From NCBI GenBank assembly GCA_036346405.1, contig CM070553.1:70893686-70957685 (forward strand): a stretch of DNA of 64,000 nt, read 5' to 3'. Shown piece after piece: positions 1-11,559 of this stretch (position 1 is its first letter; each line of letters opens with the position of its first letter). A model generated the notes under the pieces. That model was not told where the DNA came from, searched no databases, and saw only the letters and a list, made by a program, of their open reading frames with translations. Both the position numbers and the translations under genes were made by a program. This stretch comes from Phyllostachys edulis (taxonomy: Eukaryota; Streptophyta; Magnoliopsida; Poales; Poaceae).

Positions 1-801
1 CGCCCTAGGTTATGGACATGCTTGGTAAGGTCGTGCAAGAACTAGACTAAACATTTAATTAAAACTTGACATGGGTGGTATGAATGGGTAATTCATGCTG
101 TTGTTGTGGTGACTATTGGGTTAGTCACTTCCAGGATTGTTGTTGTCATCTATCTATTGCTATTATGTTGTTGTCTCATTTTATTTGCAAATTAAAAATG
201 AATTACAAAACTACTTTGAATCTATTTAAATATTGCAAAGCGAAAACTTGCTTTATGCTAAAATGAGCCTAAAGCCTTCCACTTAAATAAAGCTGGCATG
301 TAGCATATGTATAGGTCTGTTACCTTTACATCGCCGGGCCTTGTGAGTACATTTTGTACTCATTTGCTTTGCTTAATAACTTTGTTGCAGAGGAGGTAGA
401 GCCCCAAGGGCCCTACTTTTGTGAGATGTGCGGTGGTTGGGAGGACTAGCTAGGCAGCCCGGTCGGTTGCCTTGTGGGCTAAAGGCAAACCTTATGGCCT
501 TCTTTTGTTTATCGTCATCTTATGGCTTTTGCTTCCGCTGTTATTTATCTTTTTTAGTTGTTATTTGGCCGGTCGGCCCCTTTTGTAATAACTCTCTAAA
601 TTATTGTATGTCTTTTAATTAATCTAGTTCGTGCTTTGGTTCTATGTCTTGAATGGAATTGATGCATGATTTTGTAAAAGGGGTATGTATACTGCATTTC
701 TGGGAAGTATACATATCTCGAAAACATGGGTTATTTTGTTTGTGATGCTAGGGTCAATGGATGACTAAGCATTACAAGCCAAATAAGCCGGGGTCCTCAC
801 A
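1..801 (+). mobile_element. 3' part of a long Gypsy LTR (family A, element G1)
   Basis: Right-hand end of a long terminal repeat whose left part lies outside the window. It ends in CTCACA at 801 and is followed within five bases by a Met-tRNA-type primer site, which fixes the + orientation. Nearly the same sequence recurs at 20440-21233 and, split by an insertion, at 24356-24473 plus 29860-30523, so it belongs with the long solo LTRs to the right. It holds an AATAAA at 286-291, a GAGTAC/GTACTC stem-loop at 345-361 and an acceptor-like TTGTTGCAG ending at 390. No coding capacity is seen. Confidence 0.85.
345..361 (+). promoter_or_regulatory. LTR stem-loop GAGTAC/GTACTC, copy 1
   Basis: Perfect 6-bp arms with a 5-base loop (ATTTT). 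In + (element) orientation it is followed by a T-rich stretch and a CAG at 388-390. Position within the LTR matches the other eight copies described in the findings. Confidence 0.6.
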
Positions 802-805
802 AAGT

Positions 806-817
806 TGGTATCAGAGC
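806..817 (+). other. Primer binding site of G1 (initiator Met-tRNA type)
   Basis: TGGTATCAGAGC, the usual plant Ty3/Gypsy and Copia primer site complementary to the 3' end of initiator Met-tRNA. It starts five bases after the LTR end at 801. Confidence 0.9.
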
Positions 818-1577
818 CATACTGACCGTAGTAACCCTAGCTTGGTCGTCCTTAGGAGGTTTTGAAAAACTTGGTTTCAAAATATCAAATGGTTTACGAA
901 AGCTTAAGTAAAGTCTCTACTTTTACTCATTACCTATCTTAGCTTTCTTATCTCATCTTATTCTAATTTGAGTTTCTAAAAGTTGTTTTCCCTCTCCTTC
1001 CCTCAAAAGATAGCATTATCATTTAATTGGGTTTTGGGAATCAATGAGATTGGCAAATTGAAGTGTTGGCTGCCCATTACACGGTTTTGAAGTTCTAGAG
1101 TCGGTGATTCGACAAGGAGCATGGATGCAGAATCTGGACAGCAAGCATCAAATTTCCAGACAGCAGTCTCAAAAGTTTCTAATTAGGATAGGTAATGAGA
1201 GGATAATTCAACTAAAACTTGTGGGGATAAAAGGGTAAGATGTGATACTAGTTAGCTAAGTATCTAACACCTACTTTATTGGTTTTACCTTGCTTTGTAG
1301 AAGTATTAGAAATTGGAGTAGTGTGCTGAAATTTTGCCTTCTCTACCGATTACTCGTTCATTCAATACGGGTTAGTTGTGTAGATAAGATGAGCTTTAGT
1401 CTCGTGTTTCCTTGCTATTTCTTGAGCCTTTTTGTAAACTTATAGAGTTGGGTTCTCTCTGTTTAAGTTGGTTTTTCGATTAGGGTGATTTTCCATTCCC
1501 CTAGTCGACAGCTTTTTCGCTTTCTTTGGCTTCTAATTTTCGGATTTCGTTGCTAACCCCTTTCTCTCTTCAGCAGG
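818..1577 (+). other. Untranslated leader of G1
   Basis: Stretch between primer site and gag. I see no conserved reading frame. It is AT-rich with short T-runs and ends TCTTCAGCAGG just before the ATG at 1578, which resembles a splice acceptor. A packaging signal would be expected here but none can be named from sequence. Confidence 0.5.
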
Positions 1578-2856
1578 ATGGCTAGAAAAACTCGTAGTGG
1601 TCAGGGTCTGCCAGCTGGTCCGGATGAGGAGCTTCCACCTCCTCAGACCATGGCCGGTTCTTGCTCGAGATTGAGCAAAACCATATGGATCGAACAGATT
1701 CGGAGGTTATCGCGCGCAACACCTCCACTCTTTCCGGTGCCTCTGGATCAGGGGGAGGAAGTGGGCATCAGTCGCGTGGGGGACTTGTAGAGTTCCTTCG
1801 CACCCAGCCGCCCACTTTCTCCAGGTCTGAGGACCCACTGGATGCAGACGACTGGCTTTGTCAGGTTGAGCGGAAGCTCAACATCGCTCAGTGCTAGGAC
1901 CAGGAGAAGGCACTTTTTGCATCCCATCAGCTGGAGGGTGCGGATCTTTCATGGTGGGAGAACTTTCTCGCCATGCAACCCGCAGGCCACACCGTCTCTT
2001 GGGAGGAGTTCCGTGTTGCCTTCCAGCGGTCTTACATCCCTGCCGGTGTGATGAAGCTGAAGAAGAAGGAGTTTCTTGCGCTCAAGCAAGGGCGCAGCTC
2101 GGTCATGGAGTACTTGTACGAGTTCAACCATCTGGCTCGTTATGCTCCTGAGGAGGTGGCCACTGATGAGGCCAAGTAGGAGAAGTTCATGGATGGCTTG
2201 TTTGAGGAGCTTCAGGACAAGCTCTCCATCGTTGACTTCCCCGACTTCCAAGCCTTGGTGGACAAGGCCATCATCTCCGAGCACAAGGGAAGGGCGCTGC
2301 GTGACTCCCGCAAGTGCAAGTGGGAGACTCAGAAGTCTTCCCAGCCCAGTTTTTCCCGTACTCACTTCGGGCAGTCTCAGGGGTCCCGTGCTTAGGCTTC
2401 AGCACCCCCGAGGTCGTCAGCACTTGCCCCTCGTCCTCCGCAGGCCGTGCCCCTGACCCACGCACACTGCGAGTTAGCTCGGTGGCCCCAACCCAAATTG
2501 CCGGGTCATTTGTTTCTTCTGCAACCAGAAAGGCAATTATGCAAATAATTGCCCTAAGAAGACTGGAGCGGCCCCTCGTCCTAATGGAGGATGCGGGCAA
2601 GGTGGTGGATCTTCCTAGGATCAGAAGATTGTCCTCGCAGCCCAAGACGTGGGCAGCGGCCGCGTCAACCTCATCTCTGCTGAGGAGGCACAGGAGGCAC
2701 CTGACGTCGTGTTGAGTACGCTTCTTGTTAACTCTCATCCTGCTACTGTTTTGTTTGATTCAGGAGCATCTCATTCTTTTGTATCTCAGTCTTTTGCTGC
2801 TGTTAGTGATCTTCTTTTTGCTCCTTTGTTTGAATTCAATAACCTATTCCAAGTTT
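1578..2856 (+). pseudogene. Gag-protease of Gypsy G1, broken and 3'-truncated
   Basis: Remnant of the capsid (gag) and start of the protease of a Tekay/Del-like chromovirus. The first ATG (1578) opens frame 3; the body of gag lies in frame 2 from about 1690: the PPTF...DADDWL capsid entry at about 1810-1860, SHQLEGADLSWWENF at about 1921-1965, and FNHLARYAPEEVATDE at about 2120-2170. TAG stops interrupt it at 1895, 2177 and 2393. A second shift near 2400-2500 returns to frame 3 for a CCHC-like knuckle (2511-2553), in which the expected His codon reads AAT (Asn). Protease follows with the catalytic LFDSGASHSFVS at about 2752-2790. Homology stops near 2840 and the rest of pol is missing. Non-functional; assignment to this lineage rests on resemblance only. 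Confidence 0.85.
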
Positions 2857-2883
2857 GAATTTAAACTAAGCAAATAAATTATG

Positions 2884-3243
2884 AACAGTAATATTTAATA
2901 ATTTTTGTGGTGACGACGATGTGAGTCGTATCCCTTCTTGGAGACGCCACTACGGAGACTGGCCTATCATCACCTCTTTGCTGTGTTGCTGCTGTTCGCG
3001 TGTGGACGATCTCCTGGTTTGTCCCAGATGCGGAGCTAGGTGGTTTTTTTATGCTAGCTTTTGTATAACAATTTGTTTGTCATTGTTGGTTTTTTTGGCC
3101 GTTTTTTGTTTTAATCTTTTAGCTGATAGTGGTGTTTTTTGGCCGTTTTTTGTTTTAATCTTTTAGCTGATAGTGGTGTAATAGCTGTGTGCATTCCTAA
3201 TTAGTGTATAGGCTAGGAGTTGTACTTCCATTATCTAAAAAGA
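2884..3243 (+). mobile_element. Probable 3'-end fragment of an L1-type LINE
   Basis: A T/G-rich segment ending CCATTATCTAAAAAGA, a form typical of plant L1 3' ends with an eroded A tail. It begins abruptly after the truncated protease. A cysteine-rich open stretch (about 2921-3060) is visible but not recognised. Assignment rests on composition and the tail only. It contains a perfect 44-bp tandem duplication (3091-3178). Confidence 0.35.
3091..3178. repeat. Perfect 44-bp tandem duplication
   Basis: Two identical, adjacent 44-bp copies (3091-3134 and 3135-3178), each starting TTTTTTGGCCG and ending GATAGTGGTG. No mismatch, so a recent slippage or repair event. Confidence 0.95.
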
Positions 3244-3334
3244 GAATTTCGTTTGTTCGCACAACTGGCAGCTCTGGAACATCACCTTCACAAGAATGCG
3301 TTCAGTATATCTATACAACTCAGTATACCAACCT
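3244..3334. repeat. 91-bp dispersed repeat, copy 1
   Basis: Shares about 91 bp with 11272-11362 (same orientation, few mismatches); both contain CACAACTGGCAGCTCTGG and both stop at ACCAACCT. Sequence on either side differs. Nature unknown. Confidence 0.8.
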
Positions 3335-3335
3335 A

Positions 3336-4489
3336 AACATTAGATCATCTAAATTTTGCGCAGGCTATTAACCATGATGTCAAATATGAAATTAACATAT
3401 GCATAATTCTCCAGCAGGCTCGACAAAATGGGCAATCAAACAAGAGGTGTGCAATTGTTCCCTCTGTGCTAAGAGAAACACAAAGTTATTTATAATCCCC
3501 TGTATCAACAAGTCATTTGTAATTTGCTGCCAAGTTTTTTATAAGGACGAACGCGATGCATGTGTTTACGTCAAGTGAGGTGTGTCAAGTCAACAACGGG
3601 CCAGCCCAGCCCAGCCCAATTCATTCGACTGCTGTCATGTTGTAACCGTCCAATTCTAAAAACAAGACCTGCCTAATGAGTAATGAAGCACATTCTCGTC
3701 CCCTAATCACATCTTTTTGAATTACGCTTTACAACACTGAACTGCGGCATTTGTCAAAACCTCCGTTACTCCATCACTAAATTTGGCCAACATTACGACA
3801 ATTGGTTGCGATACAGAGGTATCAAAACTTACTTCAAATTATGTGCAGCACTAACTGACAACATAACCAACATTATGTTAGCCAGATAGTAGTATTGTTT
3901 TGTCAGCAAATCAGAAACATTTTCTCAATAATTAAAAAAGAGCCGATTTTAAGTCCTACACCAATGAGTAGCTAAAATGCTCAGTTTCAGAACTCTAAAA
4001 CAACCGGTAGGCAATCTCTTTCGGCTTTTGCAGATCACAAGGTCCAACGGTTAAACTGATGACTACAGCTAGCCTTTTCCGTTAGAAAAAAATTACCCGA
4101 ATTGTTCTATGGGCATCATTAAAAGAGAAAGGGAAGAACAGAAGAAGTAGCACACAAAGCTGGACCAAGGAAAACAGAAAAGAACCCTGCAGGTTAGCAG
4201 CAAAAAAAAAAAAGAGCTCACAATTGCATGTACGTAGCAGAAAGATCTTTAGTTCTTAGTCCTCCTTTGGAACTCAGATATGCCTTGATTGATGTACTGA
4301 AGGCTAGCGGTAAGCTACAGAGAGATCTCACCAATTACAGCCGTACAGGTCCTTTTTACGTGGGTATTCAGCAAATAGAAACTACCAATTAAAAGGAACA
4401 AAGATCAAGACTACCTTACCTCAATGTGTAGGAGAAAGAATTAAAGAACTTGAAGCAACGATTCACCATTAGAACAGCTGATTAGACAT
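3336..4489. other. Unassigned AT-rich DNA
   Basis: No convincing reading frame on either strand. A run of CCAGCCCAGCCCAGCCCA at 3601-3618 resembles the GCCCA (site II) clusters of plant promoters, and an AGGTAAG at 4420-4426 on the minus strand resembles a splice donor, but no gene can be built from these. Confidence 0.4.
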
Positions 4490-4501
4490 CATTCCATATT
4501 T

Positions 4502-6197
4502 TGTAAGAATCTGCTCTGGAGATTGGGGGCTGCTCTCTTGATGGCTATCAGCTCCAATTCCAGCAGTGGGATTACAAGGCCGGCTCCAACCGCAACATTT
4601 GGAGGTACCGCGCACTCTTATGCTTGGAGGGTGTGCCGCTGTTCGCCTGGCGCCCCTCCGTGGCTGAGCGAGTGGCGGGTGGCAACTGTCGGCCTGACAG
4701 CGGATGATCTCTCCCGGGAGAAGGAGCGGTGTGCCTCCATTTGGGCGGTGTGGGTGTGTGTGCGCGACCCGGATGCTATTCCAAAGTGCACCCACCTCAC
4801 ACTCCTTGACCCAGTGGAGCCTGCAACGGAGACGGATCACCCACCAACTGCCTTCACAGAGGGGCAGAGGTATCGTGTGCTAGTTCATCTCAGCATCCTG
4901 GAGGACTTCTCGCCTCTGAACCGCACTCCCACCAGCGGTCTGAGCCAGAGCGAGAACCAGGGTGATGAGGAGGAGGAGTACCCTAAACGGGAGCATTTCT
5001 TCTGGACGGCGGGGATCCCAGACGGCATGGAGCGGCAGCCGCGCAGGCTGTCCTTCGAGGCTCACCCTCGATTCGGTCCTAGGCGCGAAGACGATGGAGA
5101 TGAAGACCGGGACGACAGAGCGGGGCGCCACAGGACCTACGGGCGCGTCCATGCGCTCGGTCGTGGCCGGGGGAGATCGCCGAACCGTGGGTGATCCTCT
5201 CGGCAGGGCCCCCACGGGCACTACCTGAGGTCACGGTCCCCCTTCGGCCGCTACCGACGTGGTGCCAACCTGGGGGCCAGCAGGGGCCGGCGCAGCCGCA
5301 CAAGATCACCACCACGCAGGTTCCATCTTCGCAGCAGAAGCTTGACCATCCTGGAGCCCTGCAAATCAGCGTTGCGGGGTGGGTCTGCTCCTTTTGACCC
5401 AGATGACCAAGATGATGTCATACAGATGCTCAGTGGCCTTGCGCTGGGGACCGAACCGATGCGCGTCATGCCTGGTCACCGTGCAGACCCTATGATGCTC
5501 GAGGCCGCACTTGGAGGGGGTCCTACCAGCGTTGCACAGGTGATCCGTGGACCAACAATGCCTGGCCTGGTCCCGCCTCAGGAGGGGCGGCCTGAGACTG
5601 CTCTGATTGGGAGCTGCACCGAAGCTGGACAGACAGCATCTCCAGCCCTCCGACCCTCTGGACCTTTGTCGGACCTGCCAAAGGAGATCCTGCCGGTGCC
5701 CCCACCTGCAGATGACCTGCCAAAGGAGGTCCTGCTTGATGCACCTTTGGTTGGATTTGCTGTTGCAGGGGAGCAGGAGGACACTAAGGTTGACCTTCAG
5801 CCTCTATGTCCCTCACTGCAAGCAGCCCTTGCATGTCCCCGTCCTTCGTCACTTCTGGGCTTACCGGCAATTAACTCCAGCGACAACATGGAGCCTTCGC
5901 TCTCGATTCAATGCGGCGCCGCAAAGAAAGAAGAGGGGCAACACTAGCGTGGGGGGAGCAAAACAGGCCTCCTTCCTGCTGCAGAAGAAGTTTGATATCA
6001 ACCCTGTGACCCAACGTCTATCCGGCACAGCAAAGGAAAGCTTTAGCAACATCATCAAGACCCCTCTGGACTATGAGACTATACAAGCGATCAGAGCTCT
6101 CACAGGTGTTGATGGCAAGGCGCAAGTTGATCTTCCAGCTATGGGACTTTCGGCGGAAGACATCACGACGCTAGCTCAGGAGGTTGCAGCGGCATAA
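4502..6197 (+). pseudogene. L1 ORF1 (nucleic-acid-binding protein), frameshifted
   Basis: ORF1 proteins of plant L1s coat element RNA. The first readable part (about 4502-4705) contains WRYRALLCLEGVPLFAWRPS, typical of the DUF4283-type domain of grass L1 ORF1. A shift near 4700 moves to another frame with SIWAVWVCVRDPDAIPK and RYRVLVHLSILEDF (about 4735-4910), the segment that normally follows. An Arg/Gly/Asp-rich linker is shifted again near 5190-5340, then an acidic Pro-rich region and, after a last shift near 5880-5940, a C-terminus with PLDYETIQAIRALTG and ending EVAAA at 6197. At least three frameshifts; no intact knuckle is visible. Confidence 0.75.
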
Positions 6198-6238
6198 GCG
6201 CCGCGCGTCACTAGGAGCGTCTGCAGTGCTATCCTCTC

Positions 6239-7009
6239 ATGTTGATGGCACTTAGGATGTCCTCACTCCCATGGAGTAACATGCAGTTCTTACTTTATGC
6301 TAGTCTGGCGCGCCTAGCCCCTGTTTGTAAGGTGCGGTCAGCTTGTGGTGTTGGTGTGGGAGTGTTCTTTTGCACAAGATCTAAGTGCCTTGTACTGGTT
6401 ATGCATGAGTATATAAGCATACTGCAGGCTCCAGGTTATGTGTGTGCTCTGTCATCTTCCTCTGGACTAGTTTATGTGTTCAAGTCACAGGGTGCAGTTT
6501 TTGTGTATGTCATGCAGTCAGGTCATGTGGATTGTGCTTGCAAGCTGCAGGACACGCTTGAACCTTTGTGTTTGTTGTATGCTCTACATGTTGTTTGTGA
6601 CCGGCTAACTTCTTGTGATCTGGAGCGTTTTAGGTGTACCCTGCCTTCTTCTCCTGGTCTTGTTCGGTCTATGCAGCGTCCAGGTCATGTGTGTGCCCCT
6701 TTAACTCCCTCTAGCCTGGCATGGGTTTGCAAGCTGCAGGCTCTAGCTTCGGTGTATATCACGCAGTCAGGTCATGTGGATTGTGCTTGCAAGCTTCAGG
6801 ACACGTTTGAAACCTTATGTTTGCTGTATGCTCTACATGCTGTTTGTGACCTGTTATCTTCTTGTGATCTGGAGCGTGAGTATAAGCTGCGGTCTCTGAA
6901 TTTTGTGTTTGCCCTTCTGTCATCGTCATGCCTAACTGAGGGACACAGTTCATTGAAATGCACTTCGTTTACTTCCGTTTGCCGTTGCTTCATAGAGGGC
7001 CTTGCCTAG
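6239..7009 (+). other. Open frame in the L1 inter-ORF spacer (doubtful CDS)
   Basis: A 256-codon open frame runs through the spacer between ORF1 and ORF2. It is Cys/Ser/Leu-rich and I do not recognise it. It contains an internal repeat: QSGHVDCACKLQDT occurs twice about 83 codons apart, each followed by LCLLYALH and SCDLER. The open frame is at least partly a result of a 250-bp tandem duplication whose length is nearly a multiple of three. More likely spacer than a protein, though it stays open while both flanking ORFs are broken. Confidence 0.25.
6425..6924 (+). repeat. Two diverged copies of a ~250-bp tandem repeat in the L1 spacer
   Basis: Copy 1 about 6425-6674, copy 2 about 6675-6924. 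Best-conserved parts are 6502-6628 against 6752-6878 (offset 250). Both carry TCAGGTCATGTGGATTGTGC and CTTCTTGTGATCTGGAGCG. Copies differ by scattered substitutions, so the duplication is old. Confidence 0.8.
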
Positions 7010-7302
7010 GTGGAATCGGCATGCTGCACATGGGGGCCTATGGTTATGCCTGTGCTGAGGCTTGTCTGCCGAGCCTGGTCTTCTCAGATTAAGCACCCAT
7101 TAGTAGTGGGACCGGCATTTTTTTGGCCAAATCCAGGAAACAATGTGGCCGCAACAGGATCAGCACCCGAACGCTCCGGATCAAATAGCAGGGGCTCCAA
7201 CCAATGCATCTCCATTAGCCAGTCGCACATGGTTGGGTGTATGGGGGAGAAGTGCTTCTCGACCGTTTTCCTCGTCTGGGGTTGCATCTTTCTGTCACTC
7301 TT

Positions 7303-10300
7303 ATGCCTAAGTTATGCAAAATCCTGAACTGGAATGTGAGAGGGCTCAATGCCCCGGCGCGCAGGCAGGCTGTCCGGGATTTGGTCACGGACACAAAGTG
7401 CTCTCTTCTATGTTTACAGGAAACTAAGCTTGCGGTCATTACGCCAGGTCTCACAACTGAGATTGCGGGCGGTAGGTTGCAAGGCATGATCTACAAACCG
7501 GCGGTAGAGACTAGGGGAGGAATAATGGTGTGTTGGGACCAGATGTTATTACAAATGGATAATGTAATGATTCTGAATAGGTCCATCACTATGAGAGTCA
7601 ATCCACAAGAAGGCACCCCCCCTTGGTCTTTAACTGTGGTATATGGTCCCCATATTGACCAAGAAAAACCAGCGTTCATTGAGGAGATAAAACAAATTTT
7701 CGATGGGATTGATGGGCCATGGTTAATAATTGGTGACTTCAACCTCATCTATCAAGCCTCGGACAAGAACAATTTGAATTTGAATCATACGCGCATGGGC
7801 CAATTTAGAGCGGCAATCCATCACTGTCAGCTAAAAGAGTTTCACCTTCAAGATCGCAGGTTCACTTGGTCCAATGGCGAACGCAACCCGACCATGGAAA
7901 GAATCAACAAAGCCTTCTGTAACTCGTAATGGGAATTAATTTACCAAGATTGCCTGCTGCAATCGCTCTCATCATCTATCTCCGACCATTGCCCCCTATT
8001 GTTCTCTGAAATGGAGCAGCGTCGAACTCCATGAAGATTTACCTTTGAGAACTATTGGCCGTTGATGACGGGCTACAACGAGGTGGTCCAGGAGGCTTGG
8101 TCACAACCGGTACAGGAGGTGGACCCGATAAAAACTTTGATATCTAAAATGCAGAAGACTGCGAGAGCCCTAAGAGTTTGGCACAAAGCACACATTGGTG
8201 ATTATAGATCACAGATGCAAATAGCCCTTGAAGTGATCCTTCAGCTTGACAGAGCGCAAGAGCAACGCCTGCTCTCACAGGAGGAACACGAATCAAGGCA
8301 AAGACTCAAGCTTAGAATTCTGGGGCTAGCGGCGATTCATCGAATGAAATGGAAACAACGCTCTAGGCTTTTATGGCTGCGACTAGGAGATGCAAACTCA
8401 AAATTTTTCCATCTAAAGGCAAACTCCAGAAGAAGGAAGAAACTAATCCACACCTTGCGGCATCAGGGGAGCACACTTTTGCAGCATTCAGAAAAAGAGG
8501 AGGCTTTGGCCAAGCACTACTTAGAAATCTTAGGCACTGCAAAGCCGACAACCCATTCTTTCCTTTGGGACTCCCTGGGTCTGAAGGAACTGCCGATCAA
8601 TGCCTCTACTGATCTAGAGAGACCGTTCACAGAACAAGAGATTCGGTCTGCAATCAATGAAATGCCGACAGATAAAGCCCCAGGTCCGGATGGGTACACT
8701 GGTTGTTTTTTCAGGGCGAGCTGGGAAACCATCAAGGAGACAATGCTATCTGTTTTCCAAAAAATTCATTCTATGAATGGGGTGCACCTGAACAAAATAA
8801 ACACAGCTAACATCATTTTGCTTCCAAAAAAGGACTAGGCAACGGAGATCGTCGAATTTCGGCCAATTAGTTTGATCCACAGCATGGTTAAACTATTATC
8901 TAAGATGCTCTCCCTCCGACTCTCCAAATACTTGGATAATCTAATCTCCATAAGCCAGAGTGCATTTATTAAAAGACGGACTATACAAGATAACTTCCTT
9001 TATGTGCAGAACATTGTCAGGAGTTACCACCGGTCCAAGACGCCAATGATCCTGCTAAAGTTGGATATTGCAAAGGCGTTCGATTCTATCTCTTGGCCAT
9101 ATTTGCTAGACATGCTACAACACAGAGGCTTTGGCCACAGATGGAGGACCTGGATTGCAATGTTGCTAGCCACATCCAACTCAAGGATTGTGCTCAACGG
9201 CATACCGGGGCTGAAGATTTGGCACCAGTGCGGGGTGCGGCAAGGGGATTGCCTCTCACCTTACCTTTTTATTATGGCAATCGATGTCCTACATTATATC
9301 TTGGAATTGGCAAATCATAATGGATGGCTGTCACCGCTTAATGCAAAATTCGTGAAAGCAAGGTTATCCTTGTATGCTGATGATGCAATGATTTTTCTGT
9401 CGCCTACCAAGGACGACGTGGACAACATAAAAGAGATCCTGCGAGTTTTTGGAAATGTAACAGGCCTCAACATCAACATAGCCAAAAGTGCTTGTCATAC
9501 CAATCCAATGCCACGATTTCTATAGATGAAATTGCAAAAATTTTCCAAAGAACTCGAGTCTGTTGCCTTGTAAATATCTTGGATTGCCACTCGCTACCAG
9601 AAGTCGGGAAGATTTTGTTTGACCTCTGCTGAAAAGATTCAAGCACGGTTAAACGGGTACCACAAGAACATGCTATCCCGTGCAGGAAGGCTAGTGGTGC
9701 TAAATGCAGCCGTCACATCCATACCGACGTACCATCAAACAGCTATGGAGATCCCGTCCTGGGTCATAAAACAAATAGACAAACGTCGTAGAGCATGGCT
9801 CTGGACCGGAAATGACATCTGCTTTGGAGGAAGTTGCTGGGTGAATTGGAGAAAGGTTTGTCGCCCAAAAAAGTTTGGCGGTCTAGGGATTTTGGCGCTG
9901 GAGCAATTCAGCCGTGCCCTTCAACTTCGCTGGCTTTGGTATCAGTGGAAGGCACCTGAGAAGCAGTGGAATGGGACGCCACTACCGAGAACTCAAACCG
10001 ATTTTGATCTTTTCCAGGCATCTACAGTGATTACCATTGGTAAAGGGGACAAAGCTAAATTCTGGAAAGACAAATGGGTAGGAACAAAGCCACTCAAAGA
10101 TTTGGCCCCAGGACTGTTTCGTATTGCGGCTAGGAAAAATAGACTGGTGCAAGAAGCAATGGATGGGAGGAAATGGATTGCGGACATCAGGAGGAAAATT
10201 ACCATGCACCTTATTCCCGAATTCGTCAAGGTCTATAACTTGGTCTGCCAAGTCACATTATCTCAAAATGAGGATGACATAATTTGGAAATGGACAAGTT

Positions 10301-10877
10301 CCGGAATTTACTCGACCAAGTCGGTATTATCGCAATTTAAGGGCGATGGAGGCCCCTTTGTAAGATTTGGAATGTCTGGGCACCGCAAAAATGCAAAATC
10401 TTTGCATGGATTCTCATTCAGCAGCGTCTGCCGACGGCGGATGTCCTCGCACGACGCCACATGCAAAATGACCACTGGTGCCCACTCTGTACAAATAACC
10501 CGGAGACAGCTGTACACTTGTTTGTCGAGTGTCCTTATGCCAGACAAATTTGGACCTTACTGGCCGCATGGGTGCAACGTGATAATTTAAATCCAACCCA
10601 ATGGGCTATTCAGCCGAAAATGGTGGACTGGTGGATCAACATTTTCCTAACCGCAAATAGCACCTACAGACAAGGACAAGGCTCGTTGTTAATTCTCACG
10701 CTGTGGCACATATGGAGAGAAAGAAATAGGCGGATTTTCCAGCATCTTAGACAGACGCCAATAGGGCTGTTGGCGGTCATCAAAGAAGAAACCTGGGCAT
10801 GGACACAGAGCGGGGCAACCAAGCTGCAAACTTACCTACGAGATGGGGAGGATACTCACATTGGCGCGCTAGCTTAG
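7303..10877 (+). pseudogene. L1 ORF2: endonuclease, reverse transcriptase, zf-RVT
   Basis: ORF2 nicks target DNA and copies element RNA at the nick. From ATG 7303 (MPKLCKILNWNVRGLN) the AP-endonuclease motifs follow in order: LQETK, VVYGP, GDFNLI, FTWSN and SDHCPLLF (about 7978-8000). Reverse transcriptase follows: DKAPGPDGY, FRPISLIHS, KLDIAKAFDS, GVRQGDCLSPYLF and the catalytic YADD at about 9370, then GLNINIAKS. The 3' part has a zinc-finger RVT motif (WCPLC...ETAVHLFVECP, about 10477-10530) and WHIWRERNRRIF. Breaks: stops at 7927, about 8032, 8836 and 9523, several small shifts at 9525-9620, and a frame change near 10350. Catalytic residues are still legible, so the copy is not very old, but it cannot make a full protein. 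Confidence 0.93.
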
Positions 10878-11034
10878 GAGGGGACAGTCCTTTGTAAATA
10901 GTTCGTGTGTGTGTGTCTTTCTCCCTCCCTCCCCTTTCGTTTTCTTTCTTTTTTTTAGGAGGGGGGTTCCCCCTTCCGTTTCTTGTAAACTTCCACTCCC
11001 TTTAATGCAATAGCGACACTCTCGTCGTTTCCTC

Positions 11035-11044
11035 AAAAAAAAAA
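11035..11044 (+). other. A tail of the large L1
   Basis: A10 after CGTCGTTTCCTC, closing the 3' UTR (10878-11034). The UTR is CT-rich with a short GT run near 10905. Confidence 0.8.
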
Positions 11045-11559
11045 CAAGATGTTTACCCACAGTTTTCTGCTAAATTGAAAAGAGGGTAAAAAAAGCCCAA
11101 AAGCTAAATAATACTATAACAAGAATAACTTGTCCAAACAGAACACAAAAGTCATCTGAAATGAAAGTGAATAAGAGGATCAAATCAACTTTTAGCATGA
11201 CTTACACAACTCGATTTGCAAATCTTATCAGAAACATGCACCATTCCGAAAAAAAAATTGTAAAGCTCAGAGAGTTTCGTCCGTTTGCACAACTGGCAGC
11301 TCTGGAACATTACCTTCACAAGAATGCGTTCAGTGTATCTATACCACTCAGTTTACCAACCTATTGAGATGAGGCCCCCATGCGAGATGGACCCCAATTT
11401 AGTACAAGCTACTGATAGAGCTCGCTAAGTGGGCTCGCAAGTTGTGTTGGAGATACCGATACAATGTAAATAAAGAAAAAGAGCACTCCCATGTGCATTA
11501 TAGAAAATTGCATCGGATCCTACGAACAAATGATCGAACACAAATGTCTTCACAACACC
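11045..11559. other. Unassigned DNA with 91-bp repeat copy 2
   Basis: AT-rich flank after the L1 tail. 11272-11362 is the second copy of the repeat also seen at 3244-3334. Homology ends at ACCAACCT (11362); the next base block, TGAGATGAGGCCCC at 11365, starts different sequence that runs into an LTR-like region. A short open frame at 11161-11367 is not recognised. Confidence 0.4.

Larger units (their letters stand above)
4490..11044 (+). mobile_element. Large decayed L1-type LINE
   Basis: Non-LTR retrotransposon with ORF1 (4502-6197), a spacer (6198-7302), ORF2 (7303-10877), a 3' UTR and an A tail at 11035-11044. The 5' edge is approximate: ORF1 already begins inside its nucleic-acid-binding domain, so the copy is probably 5'-truncated. 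I found no convincing target duplication next to the tail. All proteins are broken, so it is dead. It lies between two copies of a 91-bp repeat (3244-3334 and 11272-11362). Confidence 0.9.

Noticed and set aside
806..820. tRNA-like TGGTATCAGAGC as a tRNA gene
   Set aside because: Only 12 bases pair with the tRNA end; it is the primer binding site after an LTR (also at 58913).
11161..11367. 68-codon frame containing the 91-bp repeat as a conserved exon
   Set aside because: The other repeat copy has no matching frame upstream and no splice signals could be assigned.
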